Positions 1 through 5,840 of a stretch of 12,168 nt of DNA are shown here, piece after piece (positions within the stretch are counted from its first letter, which is position 1; every line of letters starts with the position of its first letter). Source of the DNA: Prevotellaceae bacterium (GTDB lineage Bacteria; Bacteroidota; Bacteroidia; Bacteroidales; Bacteroidaceae); NCBI GenBank assembly GCA_021153165.1, contig JAGKTZ010000084.1:1-12168 (forward strand), written 5' to 3'. The notes below the pieces were generated by a model. It was given only the letters and a program-made list of their open reading frames with translations. It was not told where the DNA came from and ran no database searches. Position numbers and translations under genes: made by a program.

Positions 1-191
1 ATATATTTATTTGTGGAGATTATGGTTTTTGCTCTACTTCGTCGGATATAGCACTTTTATATATTCCTTTTGGTATACCCTCTCCGCATTTAGGTGGACA
101 TTGCGGTTAGTGGTTGAGCAATGGAAATTAGTGACGATTCGTGGTAAAGCAAAAATATACATGAGATACGCGAGATACGTGGAGAAATCTC
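1..191. other. AT-rich flank downstream of the last Sel1 gene, no gene seen
   Basis: No convincing coding region or strong terminator hairpin is seen here. A short direct repeat (GAGATACG twice, near 162-178) is the only visible structure. An open frame on the plus strand reads into the antisense of the Sel1 gene and is not accepted. Confidence 0.4.
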
Positions 192-944
192 TCACCTCCC
201 ATACCCCATCTCTTTCAATATTTTCTGAGCTGGCTCGTGCCCCAGTTCCGCAGCTTTGCGGTACCATTTCACAGCCTCAGCTTTATCTTGCTGCACACCT
301 TCGCCATTAGCATAGCACGCGCCCAAATTGTATTGCGCTTGGGGAAGATTTTGCTCGGCAGCCATACGGAACCACCTTACAGCTTCGGCATAGTTTGGGG
401 GCACGCCAAGGCCTTTAGCATAGCATATACCCAAATTGTATTGCGCTTGCACATCACCTTGTTCGGCAGCCTTGCGGTACCACTTTACTGCTTCGGTGTA
501 GTTCTTGGTCACACCTTCGCCTTTAGCATAGCAGTAACCCAAACAGAATTTCGAAGCAACAAAACCTTGTTCGGCAGCCTTGCGGTACCATTTCACCGCC
601 TCATATTTGTCTTCGGGCAAACCCCAGCCACTAGCATAGTGCACGCCCAAATTGTATTTCGCTTCGGCATGATCTTGTGCAGCAGCCTTGAGATACCACT
701 TTACGGCTTCGGCGTAGCTTGGGGACACTCCATCACCATTAGCATAGCATTTGCCCAATTCGTATTGCGCTCCGGCATGACCTTGCTCGGCAGCCTTTCT
801 GAACAATTTTACGGCCGCATTGTATGAGCGCTCTCCGTAGTATTCTACTCCCTGATCATACCACCTCTGGATTTCCACTTGTGTCTGTGCAAAGGTGGGG
901 ATTAGGGTGAATAGGGAGATAAAAAGAATAAGAATGCGTTTCAT
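192..944 (-). CDS. Exported Sel1-repeat protein, about 6 repeats (copy C, shortest)
   Basis: This 250-residue protein starts with a signal peptide (basic MKR, hydrophobic core to about residue 16, TFAQ cleavage region near 17-20) and has no lipobox cysteine, so a soluble periplasmic or secreted location is likely. The rest is a Sel1 (TPR-like alpha/alpha) array of about 36-residue units: five full units plus half units at each end. Typical positions are AQYxLGxCYxxGxGV and EAVKWYRKAAEQG. Units 2 and 3 are the most divergent (AEAKYNLGVHY, VASKFCLGYCY). Sel1 arrays are protein-interaction scaffolds, and no enzymatic domain is visible. It is the last of three tandem paralogues, 126 nt from the previous one, and is much shorter. 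The start is fixed by the signal peptide. The partner is unknown. Confidence 0.93.
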   Translation of the reverse strand: MKRILILFISLFTLIPTFAQTQVEIQRWYDQGVEYYGERSYNAAVKLFRKAAEQGHAGAQYELGKCYANGDGVSPSYAEAVKWYLKAAAQDHAEAKYNLGVHYASGWGLPEDKYEAVKWYRKAAEQGFVASKFCLGYCYAKGEGVTKNYTEAVKWYRKAAEQGDVQAQYNLGICYAKGLGVPPNYAEAVRWFRMAAEQNLPQAQYNLGACYANGEGVQQDKAEAVKWYRKAAELGHEPAQKILKEMGYGR

Positions 945-948
945 GATT

Positions 949-1022
949 ATTTTGATTGTTTTGGTTAATATTGATTTGAATAGAGGGATTATAGTTGTAC
1001 TTATAGTTGTTTTGTCTATAGC
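949..1022 (-). promoter_or_regulatory. Duplicated 5' leader of Sel1 gene C with candidate promoter
   Basis: This 74-bp block just upstream of the 192-944 gene is nearly the same as 2476-2548 upstream of the next Sel1 gene. Read on the minus strand, both copies hold TAGACA (1013-1018 here) and TATAAT (988-993), separated by 19 nt here and 18 nt in the other copy. The pair resembles a sigma-70 type promoter. The primary Bacteroidota sigma factor normally prefers TTTG/TAnnTTTG, so this assignment is tentative. The conservation itself is directly visible. Confidence 0.4.
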
Positions 1023-1070
1023 AATTGGGGAATGAAGATTGATAAAGGTTGAGCTCTCATCATTTATACC

Positions 1071-2474
1071 CTACCACGTCTTGCCCAATTCTTTCAATAT
1101 TTTCTGAGCAGGTTCGTAGCCCCGTTTCGCAGCCTTGCGGTACCATTTCACTGCCTCATCGTTGTCTTGTGGCACACCTTCGCCATTATAATAACATACA
1201 CCCAAATTATATTGCGCATCGGCAACACCCTCCTCGGCTGCCATACGGAACCACCTTACAGCTTCGGTATAGTTTGGGGGCACACCTTCGCCATTGTAAT
1301 AAATCTCACCCAATTCGTATTGCGCATCGACATGACCTTGTTCAGCAGCCTTGCGGTACCACTTTACAGCTTCGGCCTTGTCCTTAGGTACACCAATACC
1401 ATAGTAATAAATCTCACTCAAGTCGTATTGCGCATCAGCTTCACCCTGCTCGGCAGCCTTACGGTACCACCTTACGGCTTCAGCATAATCTTTAGGCACA
1501 CCATGGCCTAAATAATAGCACAAGCCTAAACTGTACTGCGCTAGAGCAAAACCTTGCTCGGCGGCCTTGCGGTACCACTTCACTGCTTCAGTGTAATTTT
1601 GGGACACACCCCAGCCATTTTTATAGCACAAGCCTAAAAAGAGTTGCGCTTTAGCATCACCTTGCTCTGCAGCCTGGCGGAACCACTTTACGGCTTCAGT
1701 GTAGTCTTTAGGCACACCTTCGCCTTCATAATAGCACACACCCAAACGATATTGCGCATCTGCAAGCCCTTTCTCTGCAGCCTTGCGGTACCACCTTACT
1801 GCTTCTGTATAGTCTTTAGACACACCTTCGCCATTGTAATAAATCTCACCCAAGTCGTATTGCGCATCAGCATAACCTTGCTCGGCAGCCTTACGGTACC
1901 ACTTTACAGCTTCGGTGTAGTTTTGGGGCACACCTTTGCCATTAGCATAGCACAAGCCTAAAAAGTATTGCGCTTCTGCATAGCCTTGCTCGGCAGCCAT
2001 ACGAAACCACCTTACGGCTTCAGCATAGTCTTTGGCCACACCACTACCAACAATATAGCATGAACCTAAATCGCATTGTGCTCGCGCATCACCTTGCTCG
2101 GCGGCCTTACGCCACCACTTTACGGCTTCGGCGCGGTCTTTGGCCACACCATCGCCATTATCATAGCATACGCCTAAATAGTACTGCGCTTGCATATCGC
2201 CTTGCTCAGCTGCCTTGCGAAACCATTTTGCGGCCTCGGCGTAGTTTTGGGGCACGCCTGCACCATTTTTATAGAAAATGCCTAAAATAAATTGTGCATC
2301 AGCAAGGCCTTTCTCGGCAGCCTTTTTGAACCATTTTGCGGCTTCCGTATGGTTGTCTTGTTTGGCAAAGTCTGCTCCCTTAAAGAACCACTCATGGATT
2401 TTCTCTTGTGATTGTGCAAAAGTTGGCGTCAGCGTGAGTAGCGAGATAAAAAGAATAAGAATGCGTTTCATCAT
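1071..2474 (-). CDS. Exported Sel1-repeat protein, about 12 repeats (copy B)
   Basis: This 467-residue protein has a signal peptide at about residues 1-21 (MMKRILILF... TFAQ) and no membrane segment after it. It then holds eleven full 36-residue Sel1 units plus half units at both ends. The consensus is close to AEAQYxLGxCYxxGxGVPxDYxEAVKWYRKAAEQG, with many internal units nearly identical. It is probably a rigid periplasmic or secreted solenoid for protein binding, and no catalytic domain is seen. Two adjacent ATG codons open the gene. The downstream one matches the single ATG of the 192-944 paralogue, so either may be used. Its last about 70 codons (1071-1290) nearly match those of the 2602-3909 gene, ending in ELGKTW in both, while the interiors differ in repeat order and number. 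Confidence 0.95.
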   Translation of the reverse strand: MMKRILILFISLLTLTPTFAQSQEKIHEWFFKGADFAKQDNHTEAAKWFKKAAEKGLADAQFILGIFYKNGAGVPQNYAEAAKWFRKAAEQGDMQAQYYLGVCYDNGDGVAKDRAEAVKWWRKAAEQGDARAQCDLGSCYIVGSGVAKDYAEAVRWFRMAAEQGYAEAQYFLGLCYANGKGVPQNYTEAVKWYRKAAEQGYADAQYDLGEIYYNGEGVSKDYTEAVRWYRKAAEKGLADAQYRLGVCYYEGEGVPKDYTEAVKWFRQAAEQGDAKAQLFLGLCYKNGWGVSQNYTEAVKWYRKAAEQGFALAQYSLGLCYYLGHGVPKDYAEAVRWYRKAAEQGEADAQYDLSEIYYYGIGVPKDKAEAVKWYRKAAEQGHVDAQYELGEIYYNGEGVPPNYTEAVRWFRMAAEEGVADAQYNLGVCYYNGEGVPQDNDEAVKWYRKAAKRGYEPAQKILKELGKTW

Positions 2475-2475
2475 A

Positions 2476-2548
2476 ATTTTGATTGTTTTGGTTAATATTG
2501 ATGTGGATAGAGGGATTATAGTTGTACCTATATTGTTTTGTCTATAGC
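2476..2548 (-). promoter_or_regulatory. Duplicated 5' leader of Sel1 gene B with candidate promoter
   Basis: This 73-bp block upstream of the 1071-2474 gene is the second copy of the leader at 949-1022. On the minus strand it has TAGACA (2539-2544) and TATAAT (2515-2520) with an 18-nt spacer. Conservation of non-coding sequence between tandem copies shows that the duplicated unit included the 5' region, and suggests each gene can be transcribed on its own. Promoter identity is an inference. Confidence 0.4.
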
Positions 2549-2601
2549 GCTTGGGGCTTAGGGCTGAGAGTGATTAGGGTTGAATTTTAACTTTCTAGAT
2601 T

Positions 2602-3909
2602 CTACCAAGTCTTGCCCAATTCTTTCAAGACATTTTGAGCAGGTTCGTAGCCCCGTTGCGCAGCCTTCTGGTACCATTTCACAGCCTCATCGTTGTCTTG
2701 GGGCACACCTTCGCCATTATAATAACATACACCCAAATTATATTGCGCATCAGCATTACCTTGATCGGCAGCCATACGGAACCACCTTACAGCTTCGGTG
2801 TAGTCTTGGGGCACGCCTCGGCCTCGATAATAACACAAGCCCAAATTGAATTGCGCTCGCGCATAACCTTGCTCAGCAGCCTTGCGGTACCATTTTACGG
2901 CCTCGGCGTAGTTTTGAGAAACACCATCGCCATAGTAATAAATCTCACCCAAGCCGAATAGCGCATCGTCATAACCTTGTTCAGCTGCCTTGCGGTACCA
3001 CTTTACTGCTTCTGTATAGTTTTGGGGCACACCTTGGCCTTTATGATAGCACTCACCCAAACGATATTGCGCTTCTGCATCACCTTGCTCGGCGGCCTTA
3101 TGCCACCACTTTACGGCTTCGGCGCGGTCTTCAGGCACACCACTACCAACAAAATAGCATGAACCTAGATCGCATTGCGCTCGCGCATAACCTTGCTCGG
3201 CAGCCTTGCGCCACCACTTTGCGGCTTCGGTGTAGTCTTTGGCTACACCGAAGCCTTGTTTATAATAGTAGCCTAAATAGAGTTGCGCTAAGGCATAACC
3301 TTGCTCGGCAGCCTTGCGGTACCACTTTACAGCCTCTTTTTTAGCCTCATCATAGTTATTATAGTCCACCAAGCCATTTTCATAGCAAACACCCAAATTG
3401 CATTGCGCTGGGGCATAACCTTGCTCGGCGGCCTTGCGGAACCATTTTACGGCTTCAGCGATGTCACTGGGCACACCCCAGCCATTATAATAGCACCCGC
3501 CCAAATTGTATTGCGCAGAAGCATGACCTTTCTCGGCAGCCTTGCGGAACAACTTTACGGCTTCAGCATAGTCTTTGGCCACACCTTCGCCATTTAAATG
3601 GAGAATACCCAAAGAATTTTGCGCTTCAGCAAGCCCTTTCTCAGCGGCCTGGCGGTACAATATTGCGGCGAAAGTGTAGTCTTTGGACACACCTAGGCCA
3701 TGTTGATAGCAGTAGCCCAAATTGTTTTGGGCATAAGCATCACCTTGCTCGGCGGCCTTGCGCAACCAATTTACCGCTTCGGTGTAGTTTCCTTGTTTGT
3801 AAAGCTCTACTCCCTTATTATACCACCTATCTATTTCCGCTTGTGACTGTGCAAAGGTGGGAATCAGGGTGAAGATGGAGGTAAAAAGAATCAAAATGCG
3901 TTTCATCAT
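2602..3909 (-). CDS. Exported Sel1-repeat protein, about 11 repeats (copy A)
   Basis: This 435-residue protein has a signal peptide at about residues 1-21 and no later membrane segment. Ten full Sel1 units of about 36 residues follow, with half units at both ends. One unit near residues 180-205 (ENGLVDYNNYDEAKKEAVKW) carries a few extra residues in the loop between its two helices, which breaks the strict 108-bp DNA periodicity. The gene is first of the three exported Sel1 genes and stands 309 nt after the phosphatase gene. The first half of the array is more diverse than in copy B, while the C-terminal end is nearly the same. The likely role is a protein-interaction solenoid outside the cytoplasm, with unknown partner. 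Confidence 0.95.
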   Translation of the reverse strand: MMKRILILFTSIFTLIPTFAQSQAEIDRWYNKGVELYKQGNYTEAVNWLRKAAEQGDAYAQNNLGYCYQHGLGVSKDYTFAAILYRQAAEKGLAEAQNSLGILHLNGEGVAKDYAEAVKLFRKAAEKGHASAQYNLGGCYYNGWGVPSDIAEAVKWFRKAAEQGYAPAQCNLGVCYENGLVDYNNYDEAKKEAVKWYRKAAEQGYALAQLYLGYYYKQGFGVAKDYTEAAKWWRKAAEQGYARAQCDLGSCYFVGSGVPEDRAEAVKWWHKAAEQGDAEAQYRLGECYHKGQGVPQNYTEAVKWYRKAAEQGYDDALFGLGEIYYYGDGVSQNYAEAVKWYRKAAEQGYARAQFNLGLCYYRGRGVPQDYTEAVRWFRMAADQGNADAQYNLGVCYYNGEGVPQDNDEAVKWYQKAAQRGYEPAQNVLKELGKTW

Positions 3910-3937
3910 AGTTTTGATTTGGGGATTTGAATCATAT

Positions 3938-3968
3938 CCAATTTATAGATTGTGCTGAACTGACCAAA
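3938..3968 (-). promoter_or_regulatory. Candidate Bacteroidota-type promoter for the Sel1 gene cluster
   Basis: On the minus strand TTTG (plus 3965-3968) is followed after 19 nt by TAAATTGG (plus 3938-3945), a one-mismatch fit to TAnnTTTG. This places a start about 20 nt upstream of the 3909 ATG. The fit is modest and there is no second copy to confirm it. Confidence 0.3.
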
Positions 3969-4002
3969 TGTGTACCTATAGCACACCGGGGATCAGGGGC
4001 GC

Positions 4003-4075
4003 TGATGTTGCTTGCACATCAACACGGCCATGCTTGGCGGCCATTCAGTTTGTGAATCTGCTCAAGCATTGTGCA
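4003..4075. other. GC-rich structured intergenic segment with nested inverted repeats
   Basis: In an otherwise AT-rich gap this stretch holds nested inverted repeats: TGCACA (4013-4018) with TGTGCA (4070-4075), ATGCTTG (4030-4036) with CAAGCAT (4063-4069), and ATTCA (4043-4047) with TGAAT (4053-4057). An alternative local hairpin, TGATGT (4003-4008) with ACATCA (4016-4021), overlaps the outer arm and would exclude it. It could be a structured RNA leader of the Sel1 gene at 3909, a small RNA, or a protein-binding site. The function is not known. Confidence 0.35.
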
Positions 4076-4126
4076 GGTGTGGGGTGATCGTCTTTTGGTA
4101 ATACAAGATTGTCTTTTTGTATAACA

Positions 4127-4156
4127 AATGAGGGTGTCTCTTGGTACACCCTCATT
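4127..4156 (-). terminator. Hairpin terminator after the kinase-FHA-PP2C operon
   Basis: This is a perfect 11-bp inverted repeat (AATGAGGGTGT at 4127-4137, ACACCCTCATT at 4146-4156) around an 8-nt loop, 62 nt past the phosphatase stop codon. The run of T after the stem on the minus strand is weak, so efficiency is uncertain, but position and stem quality fit transcript termination. The stem also reads on the plus strand, where no gene needs it. Confidence 0.6.
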
Positions 4157-4218
4157 CAATCAGTCCTCCATAATTTATTTCTCTTGTTCTTGAGAAGTTT
4201 CTTTTTTTATGGGTGTAT

Positions 4219-5277
4219 TTACTTCTTTTTCTGTTTCTTCGTAACATAAGACTTTTTTACCTGTTCCGTTTTGACAGAAGGTTTTTCTTTGTCTTTATGG
4301 AACAAGGGCCAGAAAGCAGCAATACTACCCACAAAGATCAACAACACGACCACCATCAACACCCATTTATTGCACTTTGAGAGGTCCCATTTGCATGTGG
4401 ATTTTGCATCATCCTTACCAGTAGGAATCGGTTCTTTCTCAGAGGCATGTTCCACATCCGATTCTACTCCAATGATTACATCATCGTTGCCGCCAGTTGA
4501 GTCATCACCGGCTTCGACAATAACGTCATCGACAGGAATCAGGAAACAGGTGTTATTATCCTTTGTCTTTCCATCGCAGACTTCCTTGATAGCATCCTTT
4601 TTTTGTTCGTCCGACAGATTGTCATCAGCCAGGATTTGACAAAGTGTTTCATTGGTCAATTGTTCTAAGACGCCATCGGAACACAGGAAGAAGTAGTCTC
4701 CTTTCTGAACATTATCGAAGGAATAGATATCGGCCTTGTGGCGACGCTCCAGATTGGGCTGCATCGCACGAGTGATGACATTCTTCTGTGGAAAGTTTAT
4801 GGCTTGTTCTTCTGTCAATTCACCTGCACGAAGCAAGTCGTTGACCAAGGAGTGGTCTGAAGATTGATACAAGATCCCCGTATTGGGGCGGATGTGATAG
4901 ATACGGCTATCTCCGATATGTGCCACCAGATATCCCTTTTTGTGCAGATACAAGCAGGTCATGGTCGTGCCCATTTTCTTCACGCCGCCGACATCTTTCT
5001 TGTCCAATTCGTCGTATGCGTAGTCTAGTGCTTGCAGAAACAAGTCGGAAGTCATCACCCCATCTTCGGGTTGGTGGCTCTCAAAATATCCACCCAACGA
5101 CTCGCAGACCGTAGCACTGGCCACTTCGCCATTTTCATGTCCACCCATACCATCACATAGTACAAAGAAGCGATTCTCCGCACTTACCGATTCTGCCGAA
5201 GGATAAATACAGTCTTCCTGATTATCCTTTCTGCCAATCTCGCTAAAGTAGAGTGGTTGTCTGATTATAATCTTCAT
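4219..5277 (-). CDS. Membrane-anchored PP2C-family Ser/Thr phosphatase
   Basis: This 352-residue protein has an N-terminal PPM/PP2C domain (about residues 5-250), which removes phosphate from phospho-Ser/Thr using bound Mn/Mg. The expected metal and phosphate residues are present: R16 and D22 in RKDNQED, D42-G43 in DGMGGH, GDSR at 122-125, SDH at 140-142, D201 in CSDG, and DN at 240-241. It should therefore be active. An acidic linker (about 250-290) leads to one transmembrane helix (about 304-324) and a short lysine-rich tail (KKSYVTKKQKKK). The membrane anchor is unlike the many soluble bacterial PP2Cs that pair with Ser/Thr kinases and places the enzyme beside the membrane kinases. It starts 4 nt after the FHA gene stop, so it is cotranscribed. 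It is the predicted eraser for the kinases of this locus. Confidence 0.95.
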   Translation of the reverse strand: MKIIIRQPLYFSEIGRKDNQEDCIYPSAESVSAENRFFVLCDGMGGHENGEVASATVCESLGGYFESHQPEDGVMTSDLFLQALDYAYDELDKKDVGGVKKMGTTMTCLYLHKKGYLVAHIGDSRIYHIRPNTGILYQSSDHSLVNDLLRAGELTEEQAINFPQKNVITRAMQPNLERRHKADIYSFDNVQKGDYFFLCSDGVLEQLTNETLCQILADDNLSDEQKKDAIKEVCDGKTKDNNTCFLIPVDDVIVEAGDDSTGGNDDVIIGVESDVEHASEKEPIPTGKDDAKSTCKWDLSKCNKWVLMVVVLLIFVGSIAAFWPLFHKDKEKPSVKTEQVKKSYVTKKQKKK

Positions 5278-5281
5278 AGGC

Positions 5282-5830
5282 TTATAATATTACTTGAGTA
5301 GCCTCTTCATCGGTCTCTTCGAGATAGATATCCGTTTTGCCGAGAGTCAGCTTGTCACCGAATTTGAGAACCAAGATATCGTTTCTTTGGATAGGCTTGT
5401 CATTCAAAACGATGATATTTTTCGAATTAATTTCTACCAAACGATGCTCTATGCCGTGAGCTGTCTTTATCACATCTATCTGCAGGTGTTGACGACTCAT
5501 GTAGGGGTCTTGTGTGATTTGTATGTCTGCCTTACCGCTTTGCGCAATACGGCCTATCACATTTGTGCCCATCTTCAGTGGACAGTACTGATTGGTGGTG
5601 GTCACTCTGATTTGCCCCATATCAAATTTCTGTTGAAAACCAGGGGGCAATTCTGTTACTCCTTTATTACCACCCTGTCCACCTTGAGCGGCAGCTCCAC
5701 CTTGATATACATTTGCTGCTGCTTTGAAATGGCAAATTGGGCATTCCACTATCTTATCTTGATATCCTGGAACTTCATTAAATGAGAGTCGCGTTCTACA
5801 GTTTGGACAAACTAAGAAAATTTTATTCAT
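5282..5830 (-). CDS. Zinc-ribbon/FHA phosphothreonine-binding protein
   Basis: This 182-residue protein has an N-terminal zinc ribbon with two CxxC knuckles (CPNC 8-11, CPIC 30-33), a Gly/Ala/Gln-rich linker (about 42-56), and a C-terminal FHA domain (about 80-172). FHA domains bind phosphothreonine peptides. The diagnostic residues are visible: IGR at 92-94, SRQH at 112-115, N138 in INSKN, and N143 in LND. No signal peptide or membrane segment is present, so it is cytoplasmic. It sits between kinase 3 (10-nt gap) and the phosphatase (4-nt gap), and is the predicted phospho-reader of the operon. Its last residues, DEEATQVIL, form an acidic-Thr-x-Val-Ile motif similar to ones in two of the kinases, so it may itself be phosphorylated and bind in cis or to a second copy. 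Confidence 0.93.
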   Translation of the reverse strand: MNKIFLVCPNCRTRLSFNEVPGYQDKIVECPICHFKAAANVYQGGAAAQGGQGGNKGVTELPPGFQQKFDMGQIRVTTTNQYCPLKMGTNVIGRIAQSGKADIQITQDPYMSRQHLQIDVIKTAHGIEHRLVEINSKNIIVLNDKPIQRNDILVLKFGDKLTLGKTDIYLEETDEEATQVIL

Positions 5831-5840
5831 ACGATTTGAT

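Noticed and set aside
34..267. Small minus-strand open frame overlapping the end of the last Sel1 gene
   Set aside because: It runs in a different frame through the Sel1 3' end, with no recognisable features or independent start signal.
11..310. Plus-strand hydrophobic open frame starting with TTG
   Set aside because: The second half is antisense to the Sel1 gene and the start codon is weak. The hydrophobic bias follows from the AT-rich sequence.
237..827. Long plus-strand open frame opposite the first Sel1 gene
   Set aside because: It is the antisense of the 108-bp repeat frame. Because the repeat length is a multiple of three, any frame open in one unit tends to stay open. The protein is not family-like and the minus strand gives a clear signal peptide plus Sel1 repeats.
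1071..3909. Possible CRISPR or satellite array from regular 108-bp repeats
   Set aside because: The periodicity is explained by 36-residue Sel1 units in continuous reading frames with signal peptides. There are no constant repeats with unique spacers.
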